From assembly GCF_016919725.2 (NCBI RefSeq), contig NZ_JAJERH010000024.1, positions 1 to 55,580 of the forward strand: a stretch of 55,580 bases of DNA, given 5' to 3'. This document shows, piece by piece, positions 8,979 to 18,418 of this stretch. Positions within the stretch are counted from its first letter, which is position 1. Every line of letters begins with the position of its first letter. This DNA is from Virgibacillus sp. AGTR (GTDB lineage Bacteria > Bacillota > Bacilli > Bacillales > Amphibacillaceae). Under the pieces are notes generated by a model that saw only the letters and a list, made by a program, of their open reading frames with translations, was not told the origin of the DNA and did not search any database. A program made the translations under genes and the position numbers.

Positions 8979-9443
8979 TTATAACAATTCTTTATTCTTT
9001 TTATAGGAGATCTTTAAGGAAATAAAACTTATAATAAACCAAATGAGGCAAATACTTAAAAGTAATCCCAAAAGCTCTCCCCATTCATTTTGCTTACTTG
9101 GGATACCGACAAAAATGAAATAGAGCAACATATAAATAATCCCAAAACTACATGTCCTGCTAAAAATATGCTTTAGCTCTTTCTTGTAGGCATGTTCTGT
9201 AGCAACATCTGTATATTCCATACCAGATATAATATACCTTAATAGAACATATCCTAAAAAAATGAATATAGAAGCAAACAAAGCAAATTCTATATCGAGC
9301 TGAAAATTGAATACGTACCGACTACTGATAAATATACTAAATAACGCTATCAGTAGAACAATGGATCCTTCTGATAAAAAGTAAAGAATCTTTTTTTCTT
9401 TATATTCGTCATTTGGTAATAAAAACGATAGCCATGACTTCAT
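8979..9443 (-). CDS. Small polytopic membrane protein paired with an XRE regulator (DUF3278-like)
   Basis: 154 residues with four hydrophobic segments, at roughly residues 28-43, 53-71, 99-112 and 124-146, and charged ends. Its ATG overlaps the stop of the upstream XRE gene in TAATG, and GGAGGTG lies inside that gene, so the two are translationally coupled. Pairs of a YozG-like XRE regulator and a DUF3278-type membrane protein are common in Bacillales. I assign the family from this layout and a GMEYTDVATE motif, not from a search. The function is unknown. Confidence 0.7.
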   Translation of the reverse strand: MKSWLSFLLPNDEYKEKKILYFLSEGSIVLLIALFSIFISSRYVFNFQLDIEFALFASIFIFLGYVLLRYIISGMEYTDVATEHAYKKELKHIFSRTCSFGIIYMLLYFIFVGIPSKQNEWGELLGLLLSICLIWFIISFISLKISYKKNKELL

Positions 9444-9640
9444 TACATTTCCACCTCCCAGAATAATTCATCTAACGTTTTATGAAGTTCTTTTGCTATG
9501 GCAATGCAAAGTTGGAGACTCGGATTATATACTCCCTTCTCGATTAGTCCTATTGTCTGCCTTGTTACGCCTACTTTTTTGGCTAATTGTGCTTGCGTCA
9601 TCGATAATTTTATTCTTGCTATTTTCACATTGTTTTTCAT
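9443..9640 (-). CDS. XRE-family helix-turn-helix regulator (YozG/Cro-like)
   Basis: A 65-residue protein consisting only of a Cro/C1-type HTH: KLSMTQAQLAKKVGVTRQTI, then GLIEKGVYNPSL and IAKELHKTLDELFW. This is the compact YozG-like form. ATG behind AGGTG. It forms a two-gene unit with the membrane protein that follows, and probably represses that unit. Confidence 0.9.
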   Translation of the reverse strand: MKNNVKIARIKLSMTQAQLAKKVGVTRQTIGLIEKGVYNPSLQLCIAIAKELHKTLDELFWEVEM

Positions 9641-9904
9641 ACATTCACCTACGCAATGTAAATTATATATTACTTTTGCAATTTATATATTACATTGTAA
9701 TTTAAAAGAAGTCAACCTAAGCCGATTAGTTACATAAAAAAGCGATCCCTCCTAAAGGACCGCATGATTATCACCAATATAGCTTAATAAATAGGCTATA
9801 CCATTGGCGATAGTCAAAATCTTAATCATTTTACTTTAAAAGCACCATTTTCTTTACTAACTATAGTGTACAACTTTTTGCATTCCAATATAGCCTGCAA
9901 ACAA

Positions 9905-10102
9905 CTATTCACTAGATTTGCTATTAGCCATTTTTATAGCCATCTTTATTCCTGTTGCAATCAACATACCAATTAATCCAGCGATACTCATTGTCATAAT
10001 ATGATCCCAATCTATCTCTTTTTTATTCCACAAGCTTATTGCAACTACTGCTACGATTACACCTAGCACCCAAGGTAGCCAGAACCTCGATAAGCTCTTC
10101 AT
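9905..10102 (-). CDS. Small two-helix membrane protein
   Basis: 65 residues from the second ATG (10102), which has the better spacing to GGAGG; an ATG two codons earlier is also possible. Two transmembrane helices are separated by a short charged turn (WNKKEIDWDHIM), and the tail is basic and hydrophilic. No family recognised. A short hairpin with a T-run on the minus strand at about 9735-9762 may terminate it. It lies 50 nt beyond the MccF-like gene, whose transcript may include it. Confidence 0.6.
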   Translation of the reverse strand: MKSLSRFWLPWVLGVIVAVVAISLWNKKEIDWDHIMTMSIAGLIGMLIATGIKMAIKMANSKSSE

Positions 10103-10158
10103 ACCCATTCCCTCCTCCTTCCTTCATTTCTCTTACCGTCATCGCTTCCAGTTTATTT

Positions 10159-11187
10159 TTATTTAAAATGTATATCTATTTTCCCAGCACCTTTTTCATA
10201 GAATACCTGTGCCAAAGCACCATTGACTAAGGTGAGTTGTGGAGGTAAGTGACCTGTATCTACATCGTAAATAAATGAGATATTCTCCTTAGAGAAAATA
10301 TCGATCAATACATCCTTTAGTTGATAATCCTTTGTAGGAGTATATCCACTTAATCTACCGATTAGGACACCATTTGTATTTTTAAACCATCCATTCGCTT
10401 TCATTTGCCACAAAGCACGATAAATCTCAGCTGCACTCATATCAACACTTTCAAGATACCAAATCGTCCCTTCATTTTCTGTATACGTATCTAGGTAATT
10501 TTCCACTTGATCAAATGGTGTACCATGAATATTTTGAAGTGTATTAATGACACCACCTAACAATCTTCCAGAGAAAGTTTCCTTCGTATTGAGACTTTTC
10601 CATTCCGTTTGGCTATCCAAATAGAAGCCAGTTGCCGGGTTTTTAAACACCTTCTCCCATGAAGACTGAAATTTAGAAGATGATTGCTGTGTAACAATTT
10701 CTTTCTGATTAGCTGTTAATACACGCTCCCAACCACTACTTGTTTCATCTAAAGTTGGTGCAGACATCTCCACAAAATTTATTCCATGGGCTGATGCATT
10801 GCCAGTAATTGTTGTATACACAAAGTTCATTGTACTAATATCGGAATATCCTAGTATCCACTTTGGAGGCATCTTCTTGATTTTCTCCCAATCTAACAAT
10901 GGAAAAATTTCTAATGAAAATTGTCCACCCCACGGTGGAATAATTGCTTTAACTGTCGGGTCCATATAGAGATCCATAAATTCTTTTGCTCTTTTTTCTT
11001 TTGTTGCACTTCTTGCTTTTTCTTCAGTCCATACGGTTTCTGCCAATTCCACTTGATACCCAAGGGATTCCATATTACTTTTTGCTTCCTCTAATAAAAT
11101 ATGTAACGGTCTTTCTACACCACTTGAAATAGCAGTAACAGCAATTTTATCCCCTTTTTGTAGGGGAGTTGGATATTGTATTTTCAA
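10159..11187 (-). CDS. MccF-like S66 serine carboxypeptidase
   Basis: 342 residues, a full-length member of peptidase family S66. The catalytic residues fall where MccF has them: S115 in the nucleophile elbow GYSD, E246 in YLESVD and H313 in TGHLPPQ. The length and the Glu/His positions fit MccF better than the shorter LD-carboxypeptidase LdcA. MccF cleaves the aminoacyl-nucleotide toxin released from microcin C, which blocks aspartyl-tRNA synthetase; LdcA trims murein tetrapeptides. The start is TTG behind GGAGGG. The gene is expressed from a T-box leader (11205-11475) whose likely specifier is GAT (Asp), which favours the MccF role. Confidence 0.85.
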   Translation of the reverse strand: MKIQYPTPLQKGDKIAVTAISSGVERPLHILLEEAKSNMESLGYQVELAETVWTEEKARSATKEKRAKEFMDLYMDPTVKAIIPPWGGQFSLEIFPLLDWEKIKKMPPKWILGYSDISTMNFVYTTITGNASAHGINFVEMSAPTLDETSSGWERVLTANQKEIVTQQSSSKFQSSWEKVFKNPATGFYLDSQTEWKSLNTKETFSGRLLGGVINTLQNIHGTPFDQVENYLDTYTENEGTIWYLESVDMSAAEIYRALWQMKANGWFKNTNGVLIGRLSGYTPTKDYQLKDVLIDIFSKENISFIYDVDTGHLPPQLTLVNGALAQVFYEKGAGKIDIHFK

Positions 11188-11204
11188 TTGTACTCCCTCC
11201 TTAT

Positions 11205-11475
11205 CATATAAAAAAGCCCATCATCCCATAAGAGACGACAGGCTTTACTTTCGTGGTACCACTCTTTTTGATTCATTTACAAAACAAATCCACTTCATTA
11301 ACCAATTACTGAGTTAACCGTTAAGACCTACATATCAGCCTTACCACTCCAGGGCGAGTTGGGGTTATATTGACTACCTTACACCAACCGGCAGCTCTCT
11401 TAACAATAATAATCCTTAATACTCCCTATCATCGTGTTTCCTTTTATGAAATTTCCAATAGTTTATAATTGATAC
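11205..11475 (-). promoter_or_regulatory. T-box leader of the MccF-like gene, probable Asp (GAT) specifier
   Basis: The minus strand shows the T-box bulge sequence AGAGTGGTACCACGA (11252-11266), the stem I motifs AGAGAG and GGTTGGTGTAAGG, and a terminator stem (AAGCC to GGGCTT plus T6) just before the ribosome site. The specifier loop can be placed between TTATT/GGTAA and TTAAG/CTTAA pairings. There GTAAGGCT (11337-11344) is followed directly by GAT (11334-11336) and then A. The metG leader has the same GTAAGGCT followed by ATG-A, which supports the register and so an aspartate codon here. Confidence 0.88.
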
Positions 11476-11488
11476 ACATTTTTGTCAA
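11460..11488 (-). promoter_or_regulatory. Promoter of the MccF-like T-box transcript
   Basis: A perfect TTGACA (11483-11488) is followed after 17 bp by TAAACT (11460-11465) on the minus strand. A TATAAA two bases earlier is an alternative -10. Confidence 0.6.
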
Positions 11489-11527
11489 GTTTAGAACCCA
11501 AGAATTCGATTAGAAAAAACATCCGCT

Positions 11528-12161
11528 TTAACTAATTTCCTCCTCGAATGATAGGTTTACTGGCTCATCCAATAATTCTGTTTGTATTTCCAAATTAGTT
11601 GTTGCCACATTTTTATCCACTTCTTCAAAACGAAATTGGTCTGCCCATATAATGCCTTGACCCGTTAATATAACTCCAAATGATATGACCGAGCTTTCAG
11701 AAGGAACATCCAAAACAATCGTATATCGGTTCCATTGCGTAGTCCCTTTGATAGGGCGATTACTCATATTATCAAACTGTAAAACATCATCAAAAGCATT
11801 ATCTACTCTCATCCACATACCAGAAAAAGTGTCTACATCTTTTGTTTTTAAAAAACAAGATAGTCTCATTCGTTTTCCGATAAATTTATCTGCTTTGAAT
11901 TGCTGCATCATCGTAGCAAAGTTTGAAGAATCAATCACCGTTTTAGCTTAAATAGCCTGATGATTTTCCACAATGTACGACCTCCCGATCCATTCCCATC
12001 TCATAATTAAACGGGTCCGACCCACTTAAAAACCAACCTTTCACTTGATTATCCATATAAGATTCCTCCTTATTTTTCAGTACATCCGACATTAATTTTC
12101 GATACTTCCCAGGAGGCAAATGATAAGCCTTTTTAAAGACCCTAGATTTATGATATAAAAA
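11528..12161 (-). pseudogene. Remnant of an AraC-family regulator (C-terminal part, frameshifted)
   Basis: Directly after the metG stop the minus strand encodes the end of an AraC HTH (KSRVFKKAYHLPPGKYRKL), then a Bacillus-type C-terminal domain beginning MDNQVKGWFLSGSDP. The frame ends at a stop after GYLS near 11950 and resumes in another frame as TVIDSSNFATMMQQF up to 11528, consistent with loss of two bases. The N-terminal two-thirds of the regulator is missing. The longest intact piece (136 codons, 11528-11938) should not be taken as a gene. The junction with metG suggests that metG with its leader arrived by insertion or deletion here. Confidence 0.72.
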
Positions 12162-13799
12162 TCACAACGAAGCTTGTTTATGCAACTTTTCAATTTCCAT
12201 TGTGATCGTTTTAACATCAATTCTTTCAAATAGAGGACTAACGTGCTTTACAGCAGTTGCATATTTATCCGTTGGATTCCAAGTAAAGTTTGATATTCCT
12301 AACATTACCTTGACCTCATTACTGGAAAATGGCAGGAATGGGCTCAATAGCTGCGCTAAATTTGCAATGATATATATACAGGTTGCTAATGTATGTTTAC
12401 ATGCATTAGGTGATTCATTTATTTGAATCCAAGGTTGTTGAGCATCAAAATATTTGTTCGCTCTTCTTATAAAATGGAATAGTAATTCTAACGCTTGTTT
12501 GAAATGTGCTCCTTCAATAAGTGACCCTATTTGTTTATAAAGATCTTGAATCTCATTCATTATGCTTTTATCAACTTTTCCATCTGGAACAAATCCCTTA
12601 AATGATTTCTCTATAAACTTTAATGTCCTATTCACAAAGTTACCATAGGCTCCTAGCAATTCACTATTATGACTATATACAAACTCTCGCCACGAAAAAT
12701 CGGAATCTCTATTTTCTGGTGCATTTATGGTTAAGAAATACCGAATGGAATCAGGATGATATTTTTCAATCATATCTGGTACCCACACTGCCCAATTCTT
12801 ACTTGTTGAAAGTTTCTTTTTTTCAACTGTTAAATACTCATTCGAAACAATATGAGTAGGTAAACAATCCTTTTCAATTCCCATTAATATAGATGGCCAA
12901 ATGATAGAATGAAATGGAATATTATCCTTTCCGTGAATATAATATGTTTTTGTATCATTACCCCAAAAAATGGAATCCTCCACGTTATTTTTCTCTGCCC
13001 ATTTTTTACTGGCTGCATAATATCCGGAAACAGCTTCGATCCATACATAAATCTTCTTCTCCTCATATCCCTTTACTGGAACTGGAACACCTATTGGTAA
13101 ATCTCTTGAAACTCCTCGATCGGGCAATCCTTCCATTAAATATCTTTCCGATAATTGAATCGCATTTTCTCTCCATAAGTTCTTCACTTTCGCATTAGTT
13201 ACGTACTGCTGTAGTTCTTTTTGGAATGCACTTAACTTAAAATAGAAATGTTCTGTCTGTTTCGTAGTTGGAGAATCACCACAAATCTTACATTTCTTAT
13301 TTATAAGGTCTAGTGGTTCTAATATTTTTGAGCAGTGGTCACATTGGTCACCACGAGCATCCTGTCCACATTGTGGACAAGTTCCTTCGACAAACCGGTC
13401 GGGTAAAAATTGTTCACACCTATTGCAATACGCCTGTTCAATTTCCTTTTTATAGATTTTTCCATTATCAAATAGCTGCAAAAATATATTTTGCACAATT
13501 CTATGATGATGGGCACTATCTGTCCTTGTATAGCAATCATAAGTAAAACCCAACTTTTCAAAACACGCACAAAACTCTTTATGATACCTATCAGCAATCT
13601 CCTTAGGTGTTACATCTTCTTGCTTTGCTCTAATCGTAATTGGAGTTCCATTGCAATCACTTCCTGATACATAAAGAACATTTTCTCCTTTCATTCTATA
13701 ATACCGGGCTAAAACGTCACCTGATAATAAACTAGATATGTGGCCTAAATGTAGTGAACCATTGGCATAAGGCCATGCTCCTCCGATAAATACATTCAT
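12162..13799 (-). CDS. metG: Methionyl-tRNA synthetase, short MetRS2-like form
   Basis: 545 residues. Class I signature HLGH at residues 17-20 and a KLSTSK loop (the KMSKS equivalent) near residue 330. The connective peptide has four CxxC pairs (CNRC, CPQC, CDHC, CKIC), enough for two zinc knuckles. The C-terminal tRNA-binding/dimer domain of the usual ~660-residue Bacillus MetS is absent. It charges tRNA-Met in the cytoplasm. The architecture is that of the second, archaeal-like MetRS carried as an extra copy by some Gram-positives and linked to resistance against MetRS inhibitors; that it is extra here is inferred. It sits behind its own T-box leader with an ATG specifier. ATG start behind GGGAGG. 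Confidence 0.92.
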   Translation of the reverse strand: MNVFIGGAWPYANGSLHLGHISSLLSGDVLARYYRMKGENVLYVSGSDCNGTPITIRAKQEDVTPKEIADRYHKEFCACFEKLGFTYDCYTRTDSAHHHRIVQNIFLQLFDNGKIYKKEIEQAYCNRCEQFLPDRFVEGTCPQCGQDARGDQCDHCSKILEPLDLINKKCKICGDSPTTKQTEHFYFKLSAFQKELQQYVTNAKVKNLWRENAIQLSERYLMEGLPDRGVSRDLPIGVPVPVKGYEEKKIYVWIEAVSGYYAASKKWAEKNNVEDSIFWGNDTKTYYIHGKDNIPFHSIIWPSILMGIEKDCLPTHIVSNEYLTVEKKKLSTSKNWAVWVPDMIEKYHPDSIRYFLTINAPENRDSDFSWREFVYSHNSELLGAYGNFVNRTLKFIEKSFKGFVPDGKVDKSIMNEIQDLYKQIGSLIEGAHFKQALELLFHFIRRANKYFDAQQPWIQINESPNACKHTLATCIYIIANLAQLLSPFLPFSSNEVKVMLGISNFTWNPTDKYATAVKHVSPLFERIDVKTITMEIEKLHKQASL

Positions 13800-13837
13800 C
13801 TTATTTCCTCCCTTACTATTTTCATCTCTTGAAAATA

Positions 13838-14140
13838 AAAAACCTCGTCCAAAGACAAAACAACTGTCTAAGGACGAGATTATTCTCGTGTTACCACCTT
13901 AATTTGCTAACCACTCACATGATTAGCCTCAATAAGTACGGAACGATAAAGTTCTTATACCCTGACATTTATAACGAGTGCCAAATCTCGTCATAGCCTT
14001 ACGCTCAATAGAACGTTCAACTATGCAGCTCAGAGACCATATTCAATCAAATAATTCCATGCTTCTTTTCAGCCAACGAAGCTCTCTGTAACGGAATAAA
14101 AATGATTTACTCTTCTCATCATTGCTTTTACATTTAACTT
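13838..14140 (-). promoter_or_regulatory. T-box leader of metG, Met (ATG) specifier
   Basis: The T-box sequence AAGGTGGTAACACG (13887-13900) precedes a strong terminator, CTCGTCCTTAGACA pairing with its partner (13844-13878) and then T6. Upstream are AGAGAGC and a GCTTC/GAAGC apical stem. The specifier loop lies between TTAC/GTAA and AAATC/GATTT pairings and reads GTAAGGCT (13995-14002), then ATG (13992-13994), then A. Uncharged tRNA-Met would favour the antiterminator and switch metG on. Confidence 0.92.
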
Positions 14141-14407
14141 ATTATTACATTTCATATTCATAAACACAATAGGAAATTATATTTCTACTTTGATCAACGG
14201 TACAATTTAACCTCTCCTCAATATTCCACCCAACAGCATTTCACGGCCACTGTATATATGCAAATCTCATATTTAGCATGTAAACTTCAATTACTCTTTT
14301 AATAAAATATATTTTATACATCCTTCAGCATCTTACAATAAAAACAATTTATTTTAATAGTAAAATTAATACGTTCATCCACATGCTTATTTAAGAATTG
14401 CAGAAAC

Positions 14408-14863
14408 TTAACCAAACACCTTAAAAAACACTTTAAATAGTGAAATTTTAAATCGAGAAACGGTTATTGAATCTTTTATTACTGTATTTTTATGTCTAAG
14501 AAAATTTTTAATTTGCTTTCTTCTATTGGGAATCATAAACATAGGTAATTTTTTTGGATGAAACCAATCCACTTTATCTGTTTCAGGACCATTTTTAATT
14601 AGCGTACCACCTAGCAATTCCCCTAAAAATATGTGTTGTAAATCATCAAATTGAGGTTGATAATATTCTCCTATTTTTCGTTTAATCGAAATGATATACC
14701 CCGTTTCCTCTTTAGCTTCTCGTATAGCACAATTCTCTAAGTGTTCATCTTTTTCTAACATTCCCCCAGGTAAATCCCAGACAGGATAATCCTTTCTCTT
14801 CACTAACAATATGTAACCCTTTTTATTAAAAACGATGGTAAAACAGCCTGAAGTTTTTGCCAT
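14408..14863 (-). CDS. Nudix hydrolase
   Basis: 151 residues from the ATG at 14863 (AAAGGAG upstream). A longer frame to 14908 begins inside a promoter-like TGGTAAAAT and is unlikely. The Nudix box is complete: GGMLEKDEHLENCAIREAKEETGY, with the catalytic REAKEE core, in an alpha/beta domain that starts GCFTIVFNKKGYILLVKR. Nudix enzymes cut nucleoside diphosphates linked to another group; the substrate is unknown. The C-terminus is strongly basic and hydrophobic (FKISLFKVFFKVFG), which could touch membrane or nucleic acid. Monocistronic by appearance. Confidence 0.88.
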   Translation of the reverse strand: MAKTSGCFTIVFNKKGYILLVKRKDYPVWDLPGGMLEKDEHLENCAIREAKEETGYIISIKRKIGEYYQPQFDDLQHIFLGELLGGTLIKNGPETDKVDWFHPKKLPMFMIPNRRKQIKNFLRHKNTVIKDSITVSRFKISLFKVFFKVFG

Positions 14864-15086
14864 ATCAATTATTGCTCCTTTTTGAAATAAAAATATACAT
14901 TTTACCATAAATTCAAAATATTTTAACTGGATTATCTTTAGGTTAATAATTTTTTAATCATCTCTTCTAAACTCCCCATTTTCTATAGTGGTGTTAAGAA
15001 TTTTTTCTCTTCTGCCTCTGTAATTTTAATAAGGAGAAGTTACATCTTGAGTATTTTAGATGAATTAAAAGTAATAACTTATTGAA

Positions 15087-15794
15087 TTATGGACCAATAT
15101 TTGGAGGGTTTCGTATATGTTCAGCAAAATCTTCTTTATATGGACAGGTACCTTGGAGTATTTCCTTCACAGCTTTTTCTATGTCATACTGCGTTTCCTT
15201 ATGTTCTATTTCATCATCATGAATAAATAGCCAACAAGCCCCCTTAGCTTTACTCTGTAGACCAACACTACCAGCATTGACTATTCGCCTACCAGCTACT
15301 AATCTGTCAAACTGAATATGCGTATGGCCGCATACTATAATATTCGCTTCAGTATCCTTTACCATCTCATTAATTTCTCGTTCATCGGTATCAGCTCTTA
15401 TTGCTTCTTCGTCATTCCTTGGAGAACCGTGTACAAACAATACATCGCCTAACCCGTTAATAGCCATCCGTTGTCTCTCAGGCAATTCTTTCAAAAAACT
15501 CAAGTGCTCCCTTGTTAATTGATCTGCACACCAGTAATTTATTTCTGCTACAAAATCCTGACAGCCATCTTCTATGCTATATCGATGCGCTACCTCTCTA
15601 TCTGCATTACCCATTATAAATAAAAATGTATCCTTATATCTCATTAAAGTTTCCATGACTTCTCTAGGCTGCGGTCCCCAGACTAAGTCCCCACCAACTA
15701 TAACTTTTTCAGCCTTTTCATTTGCCACTTCAGTTAAGACAGCTTCTAATGCAACGTTATTACCGTGAATATCATAAATTGCTGCTATTTTCAT
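15087..15794 (-). CDS. Calcineurin-like metallophosphoesterase, second copy
   Basis: 235 residues from the ATG at 15794, chosen because GGAGG lies 8 nt upstream; a GTG five codons earlier overlaps that site. Motifs match the copy at 198-953: YDIHGN, GGDLVWGP, GNADRE, VHGSPRNDEE and CGHTHIQFD. The two proteins are full-length paralogues about 15 kb apart. The role is unknown; phosphodiesterase activity is expected from the metal ligands. Confidence 0.88.
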   Translation of the reverse strand: MKIAAIYDIHGNNVALEAVLTEVANEKAEKVIVGGDLVWGPQPREVMETLMRYKDTFLFIMGNADREVAHRYSIEDGCQDFVAEINYWCADQLTREHLSFLKELPERQRMAINGLGDVLFVHGSPRNDEEAIRADTDEREINEMVKDTEANIIVCGHTHIQFDRLVAGRRIVNAGSVGLQSKAKGACWLFIHDDEIEHKETQYDIEKAVKEILQGTCPYKEDFAEHIRNPPNIGP

Positions 15795-15917
15795 AACAAA
15801 TACCTCCACGTATTAACATTTTCAGATACTAGATTAAGATGATAATCAATCATTTTTGCTAAAAGGTATATAGTGCCGTTCACACAAGATATCAATGTTC
15901 TTCAACACTCGCGGTCA

Positions 15918-16810
15918 TTAATAGCTATTTTTATATTTTTTATATGCTAATGGTGTCATGTTCATCGATCTGCGAAACTGAGCAATGAAATAGCTTGTAC
16001 TATTAAAGCCTACTTCATAGGCAACATCCGTGACATTGGATTCTATTTGTTGTAGTAAAATTAAGCTTTTTTGAATTCGATAATCGGTTACATAATTCAA
16101 TGGTGTTTTCTTTAAAATTCGTTTGAAATATCTACAACATTCGGATCGACTCAATTGACCAGCACGTGCAATATCGTCTAAAAGAATTTTTTTCGCATAA
16201 TGTGTGTGTATCCAATTTAACATTTGCTTCATTCGATGACTCTTTAGCTTTTCTACCTGTTCGTACTCTAAATCAAAACCATTTATGATTAAATTTTTCC
16301 AAATTATCGTTAGCTGCATGCTAATATCGATTTCATAACATGAGGGATTTTGTTGTATCAGTTGATTGATGTTTACAATAGCAGCTAAAATATTTTTCTC
16401 CCAAACTTCCTCTGTATCCAAGTGAAGGTAAGGCAAATTAGTGGCTTGCGTATACGGACTTACATGGGTTGTATAAAGCTCTTGAGATAAAATAAAATGT
16501 GGAGATACATTACATTTAAACAAATATAAATACAGCCCGAATCATTTTCATCTGTTGCCATGTGCAAACACCCACTATTTATAAACAGTCCCTCGCCCTC
16601 TCGAACAGTTATTTTTTCTTCATTAACTTGGAAGATTGCTTCTCCTTTTATAATGAGAACAAATTGAATTTCATCATGCCAGTGCAGTGGTATAAAGCCA
16701 TGTATGTTTTTAGTAATCATCGTTTCGTAACATGCAAGCGGTAATACAACCGTGCGATGTTCCGTTAATTCTTTTAAATTTTGGTCAACGATAAAATTTT
16801 TTATTTGCAT
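15918..16810 (-). pseudogene. AraC-family regulator broken by one frameshift (YdeC-like)
   Basis: Two frames together make one AraC regulator. 16460-16810 encodes the N-terminal cupin sensing domain (FIPLHWHDEIQFVLIIKGEA). 15918-16523 encodes the rest and two C-terminal HTH motifs (DDIARAGQLSRSECCRYFKR and VTDVAYEVGFNSTSYFIAQF). Around 16520 the text changes from CIYIC to FKCNVSPHF, as expected from loss of one base in TATATTTG-TTTAAA. The gene is divergent from an EamA exporter, like B. subtilis ydeC-ydeD, so the intact form probably controlled that exporter. A sequencing error would look the same. Confidence 0.75.
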
Positions 16811-16928
16811 AGCAAAACCTCAATATAATTATACTTTTTGATTCGATTTACGTATTATTCCAAGAATTCTCCTCTTATTATTATCCATATGATAACACTA
16901 TTTTTATCATAAAGGTGGAGAATTCATC

Positions 16929-17843
16929 ATGAATAGAGGGAAAGGAATGTTTCTTGTAATAACGGGAGCAGCATTTTGGGGGATTGGTGGCACAGTTGCA
17001 AAAAAGCTATTTCAAGAATTCTCTATTGATGTAGATTGGCTTGTTGCGACCAGGTTACTACTGGCTGGTTTATTACTATTAGCAGTTCAATTTTTTGAAA
17101 AAGACCGTTCCCAAATAATTGCTGTTTGGAAAAACAGAAGGATCGCTATTCATTTACTTATTTTCGGGTTACTTGGTATGCTTGCTGTTCAGTACACATA
17201 TATGGCTTCGATTGAACATGGCAATGCTGCGGTAGCAACACTATTACAATATTTAGCACCAGTAATGATTATTCTTTATCTCATTTTAAGCAGACAATCT
17301 GTTCTAACAAAAAAAGATGTGTTAACTATTTTGCTAGCTTTCGTTGGATGCTTCTTCTTATTAACCAATGGCTCATTCTCACAACTATCTGTACCGTTAC
17401 TAGCAATCGTTTGGGGTGTTTTATCTGGGATAGCTTTAGCATTTTATACGTTGTATGCCATTCCTTTGCTAAAGCAATACGATTCGCTTGTCATTGTTGG
17501 CTGGGCTATGATTATCGGAGGTACTGCATTAAGCTTTATCCACCCACCTTGGGAACTTAACAATAGCAGCATAACGCTAGAAGCATATTTATATATAGTC
17601 TTCGTTATCATTTTCGGAACGATGATTGCATTTTGGTTTTATATAGAAAGTTTACAGAGCCTGTCACCTAAAGAAACGAGTCTTATAGGTAGTATTGAAC
17701 CCCTAGCAGCTGTTTTAACAACTGTTTTCTGGTTAAAACAACCCTTTGGCATTTTCCAATGGGTTGGTACAGCTTGTATCATTATCATGATTTTAATAGT
17801 AGCTTTACATAAAGATTCTTCAGCAAAAAATCACGCCGTCTAA
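16929..17843 (+). CDS. EamA/DMT-family transporter (YdeD-like)
   Basis: 304 residues with ten predicted membrane helices in two EamA halves; the first begins [16 protein letters not shown] and the second contains [18 protein letters not shown] and [14 protein letters not shown]. Members of the drug/metabolite transporter superfamily export small molecules such as amino acids. ATG behind AAGGTGGAG. It is divergent from the broken AraC regulator, with a 118-bp gap that includes a TATAAT-like box, so control by that regulator is likely. A GC-rich hairpin (AAAGCCC/GGGCTTT, about 17852-17897) follows the stop. Confidence 0.9.
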   Translation: MNRGKGMFLVITGAAFWGIGGTVAKKLFQEFSIDVDWLVATRLLLAGLLLLAVQFFEKDRSQIIAVWKNRRIAIHLLIFGLLGMLAVQYTYMASIEHGNAAVATLLQYLAPVMIILYLILSRQSVLTKKDVLTILLAFVGCFFLLTNGSFSQLSVPLLAIVWGVLSGIALAFYTLYAIPLLKQYDSLVIVGWAMIIGGTALSFIHPPWELNNSSITLEAYLYIVFVIIFGTMIAFWFYIESLQSLSPKETSLIGSIEPLAAVLTTVFWLKQPFGIFQWVGTACIIIMILIVALHKDSSAKNHAV

Positions 17844-17995
17844 TTAGAAAAAGCCCCCCAGGATTAACTAGTTTCGTTTTTCGCTGAGAGGGCTTTGCGT
17901 CTCTAATCTGAACTAAGTAAACAAGGATATATTCGTTGTTTTTTAGTAACAATTAAGGGGAGCTCAAATTTTCACTAAAGGTAAAGGTCTATTTG

Positions 17996-18391
17996 TTATT
18001 CTTTTCTAGGTTCGAATAAATCAAGATTATTCCCATATAAATCTTTAAATACTACCCCTTTACCTCCTGGTACCCCTTGTATCTCTCCTTGAAAAACTAC
18101 TCCTCGCTCCTGCAAATCACTAACATCTCTTTCAATATGATCGGATTCAAACATTAGCATGACCGTATCGCCGCCTTGTTTGCCTATCAATTGTTCTTGT
18201 TTAGGAGTTTTAGCTTCAGCTAGTTCAATCATGGTTTCGTTACCATTCTCAGGGGAAACAGCAAGATAACGCCACCCTGGTTCGAACTCCTCTTCTTCCC
18301 GTACTACAAATCCTAACTTGTTCACGTAAAAATCTTTCGCTTCTTTTAAATCATGGACGAACAATGTCAGTTGAATCGCCTTTTTTATCAT
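17996..18391 (-). CDS. VOC-superfamily protein (glyoxalase/bleomycin-resistance fold)
   Basis: 131 residues with the paired beta-alpha-beta-beta-beta units of the vicinal oxygen chelate fold: LTLFVHDLKEAKDFYVNKLGF at the start and KGVVFKDLYGNNLDLFEP at the end, the latter holding the usual Glu metal-ligand position. VOC proteins act as glyoxalases, dioxygenases or antibiotic-binding proteins; the substrate cannot be deduced. ATG behind AAGGAGG. Single gene. Confidence 0.88.
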   Translation of the reverse strand: MIKKAIQLTLFVHDLKEAKDFYVNKLGFVVREEEEFEPGWRYLAVSPENGNETMIELAEAKTPKQEQLIGKQGGDTVMLMFESDHIERDVSDLQERGVVFQGEIQGVPGGKGVVFKDLYGNNLDLFEPRKE

Positions 18392-18418
18392 AATTATCCT
18401 CCTTCTAGCAAATTACTA

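Noticed and set aside
11528-11938. 136-codon frame as an independent gene
   Set aside because: It is the frameshifted C-terminal half of an AraC-type regulator; the matching upstream part is in another frame with no ribosome site between.
12909-13198. Open frames antisense to metG
   Set aside because: metG is unmistakable on the minus strand; these frames have no family resemblance and no ribosome site.
16500-16540. Programmed frameshift in the AraC gene at 16.5 kb
   Set aside because: No slippery heptamer or following stimulatory structure is apparent and AraC regulators are not known to use recoding; a simple deletion or sequencing error explains it.
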